From assembly GCA_018401705.1 (NCBI GenBank), contig JAGYKL010000006.1, positions 62,001-126,000 of the forward strand: DNA of 64,000 bases. Reading direction: 5' to 3'. Below the pieces are notes generated by a model. That model was not told the DNA's origin and searched no databases. It was given only the letters and a program-made list of their open reading frames with translations. How positions within the stretch are numbered: position 1 is the stretch's first letter; every line of letters begins with the position of its first letter. Both the position numbers and the translations under genes were made by a program. Source of the stretch: Bacteroidia bacterium. GTDB taxonomy: Bacteria; Bacteroidota; Bacteroidia; M30B66. Of the stretch, positions 30,246 through 39,165 are shown piece after piece.

Positions 30246-30640
30246 GGAGTCTGAACTGCGTGCTTTTCTGATTTGCTTTTATCGTACTTAATGAAGATGT
30301 TTAAGTAAACGCTTCTTGACCAACGAAACAGTAAGGGAGCAAGCAGTACAATTGCAAGCGTGTTTGAAACAAAATAATAAACAGGTTTAAAACCAATAGC
30401 AAGGTTCAACAAAACAACTCCAACACTCAGCGCAACACCAAGGGCATAACTAACATACATTGCTCCCTGAAAAAAACCAGGCTCTCTTTCATAGCGCAAT
30501 GAGCAATGCGAGCAGGAAGAATGCATCTTATCCCAGTTCTCTAACTTGTAAGGATTTTTATTGTAGAATAATTCTCCTTGGTGGCAACGAGGGCATTTGC
30601 CATATAAAATGGAATACAACTTACTATCTGAAAACGACAT
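30242..30640 (-). CDS. DUF983 family membrane protein with zinc-ribbon-like N-terminus
   Basis: The 132-residue protein has two CxxC knuckles (KCPRCHQGELF and SSCSHCSLRYE) and then two membrane helices (residues about 61-83 and 88-106), the standard DUF983 layout. The role of the family is not established; I infer a small membrane protein with bound zinc. It has its own TAnnTTTG promoter 20 nt upstream and is divergent from the ABC-F gene. Confidence 0.88.
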   Translation of the reverse strand: MSFSDSKLYSILYGKCPRCHQGELFYNKNPYKLENWDKMHSSCSHCSLRYEREPGFFQGAMYVSYALGVALSVGVVLLNLAIGFKPVYYFVSNTLAIVLLAPLLFRWSRSVYLNIFIKYDKSKSEKHAVQTP

Positions 30641-30660
30641 TCTGAACCTGATATTTTATA

Positions 30661-30668
30661 CAAAAATA
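30661..30668 (-). promoter_or_regulatory. -7 element (TATTTTTG) of the DUF983 gene
   Basis: An exact TAnnTTTG match on the minus strand, 20 nt before the start codon. I see no good TTG at the expected -33 distance. Confidence 0.45.
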
Positions 30669-30715
30669 GGCTTTCTCAATAGTAGTTTCAGGTGATTTAG
30701 GTCACAAATGATGAT

Positions 30716-30723
30716 TACCTTTG
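30716..30723 (+). promoter_or_regulatory. -7 element (TACCTTTG) of the ABC-F gene
   Basis: An exact TAnnTTTG match ending 7 nt before the ATG at 30731. Transcription would start at or within a few bases of the start codon. No clear -33 TTG. Confidence 0.55.
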
Positions 30724-30730
30724 CAGAGAA

Positions 30731-32653
30731 ATGATTACAGTAGGAAATTTATCAGTGCTTTTTAGTGGCAAACCTCTCTTTGAGGATATTTCATTCATGA
30801 TTCAAGCTCGCGATAAAGTGGGTTTAACAGGAAAGAATGGGGCCGGCAAATCAACCCTTCTAAAGATAATTGCCAAGATGCAGGAGCCAACAAAAGGAAC
30901 TGTGGCAATTCCTTCGGGATATCGAATAGGTTACCTTCCTCAAGAAATGAAGCACGCTTCAGGAAAAACCATTTTTGAAGAAGCCAAAACGGCTTTTAAA
31001 GAAATGCTTGACCTTGAAGGAGAATTAAATGACTTGAGCAAGCAACTTGAAATACGAACCGATTATGAATCGGATGAGTATCACGCTATCATTGAGCGAT
31101 TGAATGATGTTGGGCAACGTTTGTCTCTTTTAGGAAGTGGCAGTATTGAAGGAGAGACTGAGAAGATTCTTTTGGGACTGGGTTTTTCTTCAAAAGATTT
31201 GCACCGGCAAATGGATGAATTTTCAGGTGGATGGAAAATGCGTGTTGAGCTAGCAAAGATTTTATTGCAAATGCCTGATGCAGTTCTTTTAGATGAGCCA
31301 ACTAATCACCTTGATATAGAGTCAATTCAATGGCTAGAAAGCTTTCTTTCTTCATATCCGGGAGCAGTTGTGCTGGTTTCGCACGATCGAGCATTTTTGG
31401 ATGTTGTAACCGAAAGAACAATAGAAATCACTCTTGGAAAAATTGAGGATTACAAAGCTTCGTATAGTAAGTACGTAGTTTTAAGAAAAGAAAGAAGAGA
31501 TCAGCAAATGGCAGCTTATCTCAATCAGAAAAAGATGATTGAAGATACCGAAAAGTTTATTGAGCGTTTTAGAGCAAAAGCCTCAAAAGCAGTTCAGGTA
31601 CAATCAAGAATTAAACAGCTCGACAAAGTCGAGCGGATAGAAGTAGAAGCTGAAGATAATGCAAGTATGCATTTTAGATTTCCTGACGCTCCTCGTTCAG
31701 GAAAAGTTGTTTTAAATCTTGAAAGTGTAAAGAAAAGCTTCGGACAAAAAGAGGTGTTAAAACATGTTGATCTTATGGTTGAGCGTGGAGACAAAATAGC
31801 TTTTGTTGGAAGGAATGGAGAGGGAAAAACCACATTGTCAAAAATAATTACCTCAAACCTTGAGTATGAAGGTGTTTTAGAGAAAGGTCATAATGTAAAC
31901 ATTGGCTATTTTGCTCAGAATCAGGCCGAGCTTTTGGACCCTAAGGCCACGGTTCTTGAAACATTAGAGAATGTTGCTAGAAATATTACTACGTTGCAAC
32001 TAAGAAGTATTTTGGGTTCTTTTTTATTCAGCGGAGATGCTGTTGATAAGAAGGTGAGTGTACTATCTGGAGGTGAAAAAGGCAGGTTGGCTCTAGCCCG
32101 TCTTCTTCTTGAGCCGATTAACCTATTAATTCTGGATGAGCCTACGAATCACCTCGATATGAGATCGAAAGATATTCTTAAAGAAGCACTAAAACAGTAT
32201 AATGGAACAATGGTTTTAGTTTCGCATGACAGAGAGTTTCTGGATGGCTTATGCAACAAAGTAGTTGAGTTTAAGGATGGTTTAATAAAAGAGTTTCCTG
32301 GAGGAATATTCGAATTCCTTCAAAGTAGAAAAATAGAAAGTCTAAAAACTCTAGAACAAAAAGCTCCAAAACAAGAAAAGAAGGTTGAAAATGCTCAAAA
32401 ACCAAGCATAAACACTTCTAAAAGCAAGGAGCAAAAGCAAATAGAAACAAGATTGCGAAATTGTGAAGACAAAATAGCCTCACTTGAAAAGGAAGTTGAA
32501 AAACTAGAGTCGAATCTCGCAGACCCCGACGTTTACGCTGATGGTGAAAAGGCTAAAAAGCTTTTGGCTGATTACGAAAATAAAAAGGAAGAGCTTTCGA
32601 AATATATGAAAGAATGGGAAGAGCTATTGATGAAGCAAGAACAACTAGCTTGA
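30731..32653 (+). CDS. ABC-F family ATPase (ribosome-associated)
   Basis: The 640-residue soluble protein has two ABC domains without membrane segments. First Walker A is GKNGAGKST (about 36-44), signature FSGGWKMR and DEPTNHLD; the second is GRNGEGKTT, LSGGEKGR and DEPTNHLD. A linker with the charged ABC-F arm (YLNQKKMIEDTEKFIERFR) joins them, and a C-terminal coiled coil (IETRLRNCEDKIASLEKEVE) follows, as in Uup/YdiF-type members. ABC-F proteins act on stalled or initiating ribosomes. No target-specific call is justified. Confidence 0.92.
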   Translation: MITVGNLSVLFSGKPLFEDISFMIQARDKVGLTGKNGAGKSTLLKIIAKMQEPTKGTVAIPSGYRIGYLPQEMKHASGKTIFEEAKTAFKEMLDLEGELNDLSKQLEIRTDYESDEYHAIIERLNDVGQRLSLLGSGSIEGETEKILLGLGFSSKDLHRQMDEFSGGWKMRVELAKILLQMPDAVLLDEPTNHLDIESIQWLESFLSSYPGAVVLVSHDRAFLDVVTERTIEITLGKIEDYKASYSKYVVLRKERRDQQMAAYLNQKKMIEDTEKFIERFRAKASKAVQVQSRIKQLDKVERIEVEAEDNASMHFRFPDAPRSGKVVLNLESVKKSFGQKEVLKHVDLMVERGDKIAFVGRNGEGKTTLSKIITSNLEYEGVLEKGHNVNIGYFAQNQAELLDPKATVLETLENVARNITTLQLRSILGSFLFSGDAVDKKVSVLSGGEKGRLALARLLLEPINLLILDEPTNHLDMRSKDILKEALKQYNGTMVLVSHDREFLDGLCNKVVEFKDGLIKEFPGGIFEFLQSRKIESLKTLEQKAPKQEKKVENAQKPSINTSKSKEQKQIETRLRNCEDKIASLEKEVEKLESNLADPDVYADGEKAKKLLADYENKKEELSKYMKEWEELLMKQEQLA

Positions 32654-33057
32654 CAAAAGACAACAGTCCAATTCTATTATTTGATGGGGTTTGTCATTTT
32701 TGCCATAATTCAGTTAAGTTTCTCATAAAAAGAGACAAGAAGTCAATTATTTATTATGCTCCATTGCAGTCAGATTTAGCAAAGGAGATGTTAGAATCAA
32801 GTGGATATTCTGGAGCACTCCCAGATGGTGTTATTTTAATTGAAGGAGGCAAAGTTTACTTTGAAAGTGATGCCGCATTACGCTGCTTGTTTCATTTGGG
32901 AGGAGCTTGGAGATTGCTTTCATACCTTCGGTTTGTCCCAAAGTTTATAAGACAAATTGTTTACCGAACGATTGCCCGCAACCGTTACAAATGGTTTGGT
33001 AAATATGATACATGTATCGTTCCTGAATCGGGCTGGAAAGAGAGGTTTATAAACTAG
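32650..33057 (+). CDS. DCC family thiol-disulfide oxidoreductase-like protein
   Basis: The DCC family (DUF393) is named after its N-terminal DxxCxxC: here LLFDGVCHFCHNSVKFLIKR. The rest (APLQSDLAKEML, FESDAALRCLFHLGG, YRTIARNRYKWFG) fits; total about 135 residues. I prefer the TTG at 32650, overlapping the ABC-F stop (TTGA), because homologues begin just before the DCC motif; an ATG at 32614 would add 12 residues and a 40-bp overlap. The biological role is unknown. The stop shares CTAG with convergent dprA. Confidence 0.85.
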   Translation: MTKDNSPILLFDGVCHFCHNSVKFLIKRDKKSIIYYAPLQSDLAKEMLESSGYSGALPDGVILIEGGKVYFESDAALRCLFHLGGAWRLLSYLRFVPKFIRQIVYRTIARNRYKWFGKYDTCIVPESGWKERFIN

Positions 33058-34148
33058 CCAGTAAGCTGATATCTTTTTCCGGGAAGACTTTTAATAAAAC
33101 CCTTGAACTCAAGTTCCAGAAGAATTGAATTTATTTTGCTAATTGGAAATCCAGCTTCAATGCTTAATTCATCAAGATGAATACGACCACTTTGTAATAG
33201 AGAAATAACTCTTTTCTCATCTTCTGATGTTGTTTTGAATAAAGTTGTTTGAGCTCCAATGTTTTTCTTTTTCCATGACATATACCATCCAAGGTCTTGT
33301 GCCGAGGAAAGTATTGCGGCTTTATTGTTTTTTATTAAAGCATTGCAACCTGAAGACATTTCGTCTCCAATTCTTCCAGGTATAGCAAAAACATCTCGAT
33401 TATAGCCCAAAGCAAGCTCTGCAGTGATTAAAGCCCCTCCTTTTTTCTTTGCTTCAACCACAATAACGGCATCAGCTAGTCCGGCAATAATTCTGTTTCT
33501 TTTAGGGAAATTTTCTCTATCAGGATTCGTTCCGGTTGGAAAATCTGAAACAATACCACCAAATTTCTCCATAGAGCGAGCGAGTTTGTAATTCGCAGCA
33601 GGATATAAATTATCTAAGCCATGCGCAACTACAGCAATGTTTTGGATTTGCTCTCTTTCGGCTGCTCTGTGAGCAAAACTATCAATGCCGTATGCAAGTC
33701 CGCTTATAAGCGTACATTTTAAACGCCCCATTTCTTCAATAAGTTCATTGCAAAGCCTATTCCCATATTCTGTCGCATTTCTTGAACCAACCACAGCAAC
33801 TGTTCTTGATGCATTTAAATCCATCTCTCCTCTTGAAAACATCACCAACGGAGCATCATCGCAAGATTTAAGCCTATATGGAAAGTCCTCATCCAGAAAA
33901 CTTATTGCCCGAATTCCATTTCTAGTGTGGAAGGTGATTTCATCCTCCGCTCTGCGGAGAAAGGAAGATATATTCATCTTTTTTAAGTCAGAATTCCTCA
34001 CTCCTGATATCTTCAAATCTTCTGCAACATCAAAGAATTGTGATGCAGAACCTACAAGTGAAATTAACTTTCGGGCTGTTCTTGGACCAATTCCGGGAAT
34101 GAAATTCATAGCTATTAGGTACAGTGTTTCATTCGTTGTGTGCATCAA
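33054..34148 (-). CDS. dprA: DNA-processing protein DprA
   Basis: DprA binds incoming single-stranded DNA and loads RecA during natural transformation. The 364-residue protein shows an N-terminal helix-hairpin-helix-like part (NFIPGIGPRTARKLISLVG), the Rossmann-like core (AVVGSRNATEYG, LISGLAYGIDSFAHRAA, FPKRNRIIAGLADAVIVVEA, GGALITAELAL) and a C-terminal winged helix (IHLDELSIEAGFPISKI). No other competence gene is in the window. Confidence 0.95.
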   Translation of the reverse strand: MMHTTNETLYLIAMNFIPGIGPRTARKLISLVGSASQFFDVAEDLKISGVRNSDLKKMNISSFLRRAEDEITFHTRNGIRAISFLDEDFPYRLKSCDDAPLVMFSRGEMDLNASRTVAVVGSRNATEYGNRLCNELIEEMGRLKCTLISGLAYGIDSFAHRAAEREQIQNIAVVAHGLDNLYPAANYKLARSMEKFGGIVSDFPTGTNPDRENFPKRNRIIAGLADAVIVVEAKKKGGALITAELALGYNRDVFAIPGRIGDEMSSGCNALIKNNKAAILSSAQDLGWYMSWKKKNIGAQTTLFKTTSEDEKRVISLLQSGRIHLDELSIEAGFPISKINSILLELEFKGFIKSLPGKRYQLTG

Positions 34149-34201
34149 TCAGAGATTTTTATACATTGCAAATTACTAATACAGTATTCTGCGTGGCATA
34201 T

Positions 34202-36655
34202 ATGTTTGGAAATACCCGATCTCTGGCTTTTTTGATAAGCCTTTTTACTTTTACGACATCTGTTGCTTTTTCTCAAATTGAAAGGGCAACTGTTTCGGGA
34301 AACGTTTCCGAATCATCAGGAAAACAAGGTATTCCAGCAGCCTACATTGTTGTTATTGGGAATGAGTCAAAAGGCACACTCACTGATTTGGATGGCAACT
34401 ATTCTATTGAATTGCCTGCCGGCAGGATTACTCTTAGATATAAAAGTGTTGGATTTCTTAGTACTGAAGAAACATTTGACTTGAAACCTGGAGATAAACT
34501 GGTTAAAAATATTCTTCTAAAGCAGGATGTGGTTAACATGAAAACATTTGTGACCACTGCAGGGAAATACGAGCAGAATATTGAAGAGTTAACTGTAAGT
34601 ATGGATGTATTGAGGCCAAACATTATAGAAAATAAGAACACAACCACCATTAACGATGCTTTACAGCAAGTTCCTGGGGTAAGTATTGTAGATGGCGAAC
34701 CCCAGATAAGAAGCGGAAGTGGTTACAGTTTTGGTGCAGGAAGCAGAGTGATGATACTTATGGATGGTTTGCCAATTCTTAGTGGAGACGCTGGCAGGCC
34801 AAGCTGGGGCTTTCTTCCCGTTGAGAATATTGAACAAGTTGAGGTCATTAAAGGAGCCTCTTCGGTTCTTTATGGCTCGGCCGCATTAAGTGGAGTAATT
34901 AATATACGGACAGCTTATCCACGTGATAAACCTCAAACGAAAGTGAGTGTCTTTTCTGGAATTTATAATAACCCTCAAAATAAGGATGCGATTTACTGGG
35001 GCAGCAATAATCCGGGATATACAGGTTTGAATTTCTTCCATTCTCAAAAATTCGGAAACCTTGATTTGGTTGTAGGAGGAAATGCGTTTTATGATGCTGG
35101 TTTTATTGGAGCTACACCTGTTAATGTGAACGACACAACATTTAATCCTTACGCAGAGCAAAGAGGTGATTTTGAAAACAGAGTTAGGTTAAATGCTAGC
35201 ATAAGATACCGAAGCAAAAAGGTAGAAGGATTGAGTTTTGGCATAAACATGAATGGCATGTTATCTCGTTCGGCTTCTTCTTTAATTTGGATGAATGCTG
35301 ATTCGGGAATGTATAGAGCTTATCCTGGTTCAAATACATTAACCGTTCAAGACGTAAGTTATGTTGACCCATTTATCAATTATACTGGAAAAAAAGGGTG
35401 GAACCACAGTTTGAAAAACAGATGGTTTCATTTAAATAACGACAACGATAATAATCAAAGTAACAGAAGCGATGTTTACTACAGCGAATATCAGGTGCAA
35501 AAACAAATTGCATCAGGATATAACTTTACTGCCGGCGTGGTGCATTCTTATACAAATGGAATTTCTGATTTATATAAAGGAAACCTTGCCGATACCATTG
35601 AAGCGCAGGCAAGTTCTTCAAACAGAAATATTGCTTCGTACTTTCAGGTAAACAAAACTTTTTTTAATGTGCTAACTATCAGCACTGGTGCAAGATATGA
35701 ATACTTTAATATTCAAAGTCCGCAAGTTGGCGATACAATGCAAGCCAGAAAGGTAGAGGAGGGAAAGCCTGTGTTTAGAGCCGGAGCTAATTTGAAACTG
35801 GCTAAAGCGAGTTTTCTAAGAGCTTCATTCGGTCAGGGTTACCGCTTTCCTACTATTGCCGAGAAGTTTATTCGCACGGCGGTTGGTCCAATTAGAATAT
35901 ATCCAAACGATAGTTTAAAGTCAGAAACTTCGTGGAACGCAGAAATTGGCTTTAAGCAAGGATTTAAGATTGGAAACTTTTTAGGCTATTTAGATGCTGC
36001 ATATTTTATTCAATCATTTCAGGATAATATAGAATTCAATTTTGGAGTATTTGGTCCACCAGATCCTAATCAGCTATTTGGTTTAGGTTTCTCTTCATTG
36101 AATATTGGAAACACAGAAGTAAAAGGGGTAGATGTATCACTAGCCGGTCAGGGTAAGATTGGAAAAACCGGAATAGCATTGCTTGCCGGATATACTTATA
36201 CATTGCCGGTTGCGCTAGAGCCGAACTTACCTTATCCGGTTAAACTTGAAGGCAAGCAGCTAACATATGCTTGGTCATCGTCAGACTCTAGTGGTTATTT
36301 GTTGAAATATCGCTTTCAGCATATCGCTAAAGCGGATATTGAATTTACAAGAGGAAAATGGTCTTTAGGGTTTAGCGCCAGATACAGCAGTTTCATGAAG
36401 AACATAGATCGGATTTTTGAGGACCTAGACTTATATCTGGCAATTTTACAACAGCCAACTCCTGGCTTGAAAAAATACCGAGAAGAAAACAACAAAGGCT
36501 TCACCATATTTGATGCTCGATTGTCATATCAATTAAGTGATGTTGTGAAAGCTGCGTTTATAGTGAATAATCTTTTCAATGAAGAATATACACTTAGGCC
36601 AATGAGCATGGAAGCTCCGCGTACAACTGCGGTTCAATTAAGCGTTTCGTTTTAA
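34202..36655 (+). CDS. TonB-dependent outer-membrane receptor
   Basis: I choose the ATG at 34202 (MFGNTRSLAFLISLF), which gives a normal signal peptide ending AFSQ; the frame is open from 34124 but that overlaps dprA. The 817-residue protein has an N-terminal carboxypeptidase-like domain (VSGNVSESSGKQGIPAAYI..GNYSIELPAG), a plug domain (INDALQQVPGVSIVDG, VMILMDGLPILSG, VEVIKGASSVLYGSAALSG) and a 22-strand barrel ending with TAVQLSVSF. No SusD partner follows, so it is a stand-alone receptor of unknown ligand, perhaps for a metal complex or vitamin. Confidence 0.94.
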   Translation: MFGNTRSLAFLISLFTFTTSVAFSQIERATVSGNVSESSGKQGIPAAYIVVIGNESKGTLTDLDGNYSIELPAGRITLRYKSVGFLSTEETFDLKPGDKLVKNILLKQDVVNMKTFVTTAGKYEQNIEELTVSMDVLRPNIIENKNTTTINDALQQVPGVSIVDGEPQIRSGSGYSFGAGSRVMILMDGLPILSGDAGRPSWGFLPVENIEQVEVIKGASSVLYGSAALSGVINIRTAYPRDKPQTKVSVFSGIYNNPQNKDAIYWGSNNPGYTGLNFFHSQKFGNLDLVVGGNAFYDAGFIGATPVNVNDTTFNPYAEQRGDFENRVRLNASIRYRSKKVEGLSFGINMNGMLSRSASSLIWMNADSGMYRAYPGSNTLTVQDVSYVDPFINYTGKKGWNHSLKNRWFHLNNDNDNNQSNRSDVYYSEYQVQKQIASGYNFTAGVVHSYTNGISDLYKGNLADTIEAQASSSNRNIASYFQVNKTFFNVLTISTGARYEYFNIQSPQVGDTMQARKVEEGKPVFRAGANLKLAKASFLRASFGQGYRFPTIAEKFIRTAVGPIRIYPNDSLKSETSWNAEIGFKQGFKIGNFLGYLDAAYFIQSFQDNIEFNFGVFGPPDPNQLFGLGFSSLNIGNTEVKGVDVSLAGQGKIGKTGIALLAGYTYTLPVALEPNLPYPVKLEGKQLTYAWSSSDSSGYLLKYRFQHIAKADIEFTRGKWSLGFSARYSSFMKNIDRIFEDLDLYLAILQQPTPGLKKYREENNKGFTIFDARLSYQLSDVVKAAFIVNNLFNEEYTLRPMSMEAPRTTAVQLSVSF

Positions 36656-38314
36656 TCAGGAAAGGTATTTTGCCACAATAGGCATTCTTCTTCCTAAGCC
36701 GAAGGCTTTAGAAGATACCCTCAAAACTGGAGGTGTTTGATATCTTTTGTACTCGTTAGTGTTAACTAGTTTTAAAACTCGGTCAACAAGTTTTGGATCA
36801 AAACCTTTGGCTTTTATATCTGAAGGTGCAATTCTTAGCTCTATGTATTGCTGAAGAATTTCATCTAGGATATCATATTCTGGCAATGAATCGCTGTCTT
36901 TTTGATTAGGTCTTAATTCAGCACTTGGCGGTTTGGTAATAATATTCTGAGGAATAATTATTTTATCGCGATTCAAATAGTTTGCTAGCTCGAAAACCTT
37001 GGTTTTATATAAATCTCCGATCACTGAAATTCCTCCGCACATATCGCCATAAAGAGTACCATATCCAACGGCTGCTTCACTTTTGTTGGAAGTATTTAGC
37101 AAGATGTAGCCCCATTTGTTGCTCAAAGCCATAAGCATCAGTCCGCGAATTCGTGCTTGGATATTTTCTTCTGTAACACCCGCTTCTTTACCTTCGAAAT
37201 GTGGGTTTAAGCTTTCTAAGAGACTGGAGAAAGCATCGTTAATTGGGATTGTTTTCGTTGGCGCTCCCAAGTTGCGGGCAAGCTCAAGGGCATCAGAGAT
37301 AGAATGGTCTGACGAGTAGGGCGAGGGCATTAGAACCCCTAGAACGTTTTCTCTGCCAAGAGCTTCCGCCGCTAAGGCGAAAACAACAGCAGAGTCTATC
37401 CCTCCACTTAGACCTAGAATAGCTTGCTTGAAGTTGAGTTTCCTAAAATAATCTCTGATTCCAAGAATAAGCGCCGAATGAATATGCTTCATAGAAGAGC
37501 TGGAGCCATCAAACAATAATGATGTATCAAAGGGAACCGCCTTAGCTGTTTTTACCCAATCAAGCTCAAAAACTCTATAATCTTCTTTGAAATAATCTAA
37601 CTCGCACACAACATCTCCTTTTGCATTGAGCACCATTGAGCCTCCATCGAAGATTAATTCTGTTTGTGCACCCACATGATTCACGTAAAACAAGGGCAAA
37701 TTAAAGTCGGAAGCTGCCTTATGTAAAACAGTCTTCCTGCTTTGGGTATGGCCTTCGCTAAATGGTGAAGCTGCAATGTTAATCATCACATCTGGCTTTT
37801 GTTTGATAAGCTGTTCCATCGGCCAATGTGTGTACATTTTATCTTCTTCGATATCCCAAAGGTCCTCACAAATGGTTAAAGCTATTTTTACTCCGTTGTA
37901 GGAGACACACTCAAAAACCCCGTGATTAGGTTCAAAATAGCGGTATTCGTCAAAGATGTCGTACGTGGGAAGTAGAGTCTTGTGAACCACCTGCTTGATT
38001 TTGCCATCAGCTAGAAAAAACGCGGCATTAAAGAGGTTTTTACCTTCAGATTTAGGATTCTTATCAGGAGCACCAACAATTGCAGCTATACCATGACAAG
38101 CTTCTGCAACCTTAAGAATGGCCTCATTGCAACGGTCTATAAAATCTTCAAATTCAAGAAAATCTAAAGGCGGATAACCACAAACGATGAGTTCGGGAAA
38201 AACAATTAAATCGGCGGCATCACTTTTAGCTCTTTCTACAGAGCTTAGAATGCTATTCAGATTTTCCTGAAAATCACCAATGCGGGTGTTTATTTGAGCA
38301 AGGGCAATTTTCAT
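36656..38314 (-). CDS. nadE: Glutamine-dependent NAD+ synthetase
   Basis: This 552-residue two-domain enzyme makes NAD from deamido-NAD using glutamine. The N-terminal nitrilase domain has Glu in VFPELIVCGYPP, Lys in HKTLLPTYDIFDE and Cys in LTICEDLWDIEE. The C-terminal synthetase has the P-loop LGLSGGIDSAVVFALA and NTSNKSEAAVGYGTLYGDMCG. The gene ends 1 bp after the convergent receptor gene. A beta-barrel protein gene lies 22 bp upstream on the same strand. Confidence 0.96.
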   Translation of the reverse strand: MKIALAQINTRIGDFQENLNSILSSVERAKSDAADLIVFPELIVCGYPPLDFLEFEDFIDRCNEAILKVAEACHGIAAIVGAPDKNPKSEGKNLFNAAFFLADGKIKQVVHKTLLPTYDIFDEYRYFEPNHGVFECVSYNGVKIALTICEDLWDIEEDKMYTHWPMEQLIKQKPDVMINIAASPFSEGHTQSRKTVLHKAASDFNLPLFYVNHVGAQTELIFDGGSMVLNAKGDVVCELDYFKEDYRVFELDWVKTAKAVPFDTSLLFDGSSSSMKHIHSALILGIRDYFRKLNFKQAILGLSGGIDSAVVFALAAEALGRENVLGVLMPSPYSSDHSISDALELARNLGAPTKTIPINDAFSSLLESLNPHFEGKEAGVTEENIQARIRGLMLMALSNKWGYILLNTSNKSEAAVGYGTLYGDMCGGISVIGDLYKTKVFELANYLNRDKIIIPQNIITKPPSAELRPNQKDSDSLPEYDILDEILQQYIELRIAPSDIKAKGFDPKLVDRVLKLVNTNEYKRYQTPPVLRVSSKAFGLGRRMPIVAKYLS

Positions 38315-38336
38315 TGCTTGATTCTAGTGCTTTATG

Positions 38337-39089
38337 TTAGAATAAGATTCCAACGTTGAGTTGCATATAATTGGTAATACCGTTTTCGGTAATTGTATTA
38401 AAAGGGTCTTGAGTAGTTGATCCCTGAACAGGCTCTTCGAACTGATTTTTAAGCATGTTTGTTAATCCATTATTAAAGATTAAACCAACAACTAATGCAG
38501 TATTACCAGAAAGTGAATATTCTACACCAGCTCCAATTTGCAGGGAACCTCTAAATGAGTTGATGTATTTTCCGGATTCGTTGTTCTTTTCAGTTTCGGT
38601 ACTGGAATTCGCACTTCTCGAAAACTCTGTACTTGCTTTATATCTGAATCCAGCCCCCATTCCAAAAAGTCCGAAATAGCGCAGATATCCAATTTCCTTG
38701 GTTCTGAACTTGAGTAAAACAGGCAATTCGATAAATCGGGTTTTATAAAGCTGCTCCCATTCAACGAGACTTCCAGAAACAGGATCTTTCAATGTGCCCG
38801 AAAGTTTTCCTGAAGTATAGTTTATATCAACCCCGGTTGAGATTAAAAAAGTTTCACTTAGCACAATCTCGGCAGTTGGGCCCCACATAAATCCTACACG
38901 AATCCCTCCGTTTTCGGAGGTGAAATCACTTGGAATATTCTTAAAGTCGGGTTTCATCCAACTTACTAAAGGTGCCGCCTTTAAGCCAAATCTGAACTTT
39001 TGTTGTGTTTGAGCATTGGTGAAAAAGCAAAACAAACAAAGGATTGTTGTGATAGCAAATACCTTTTTAGTAGAACTTATTGTTGACAT
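38337..39089 (-). CDS. Outer-membrane beta-barrel protein (PorT family)
   Basis: The 250-residue protein has a signal peptide (ending TNAQ) and a PorT/OMP_b-brl_2-type barrel: RFGLKAAPLVSWMKP, GIRVGFMWGPTAEIVL, LISTGVDINYTSGKL, FIELPVLLKFRTKE, LQIGAGVEYSLSGNTALVVGL, ending in an aromatic residue (MQLNVGILF). It may contribute to T9SS or simply be a small porin-like protein. It is upstream of nadE on the same strand and divergent from gldB. Confidence 0.8.
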   Translation of the reverse strand: MSTISSTKKVFAITTILCLFCFFTNAQTQQKFRFGLKAAPLVSWMKPDFKNIPSDFTSENGGIRVGFMWGPTAEIVLSETFLISTGVDINYTSGKLSGTLKDPVSGSLVEWEQLYKTRFIELPVLLKFRTKEIGYLRYFGLFGMGAGFRYKASTEFSRSANSSTETEKNNESGKYINSFRGSLQIGAGVEYSLSGNTALVVGLIFNNGLTNMLKNQFEEPVQGSTTQDPFNTITENGITNYMQLNVGILF

Positions 39090-39125
39090 ACAGTTTCTGT
39101 TTTAATTATGAGCGGTACGAATTTG

Positions 39126-39133
39126 TACTTTTG
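39126..39133 (+). promoter_or_regulatory. -7 element (TACTTTTG) of the gldB-gldC run
   Basis: An exact TAnnTTTG match, 32 nt before the gldB ATG. No clear -33 TTG at the usual distance. Confidence 0.45.
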
Positions 39134-39165
39134 ACCGTTGAGCAAAGATATATCGAATCGAAGAT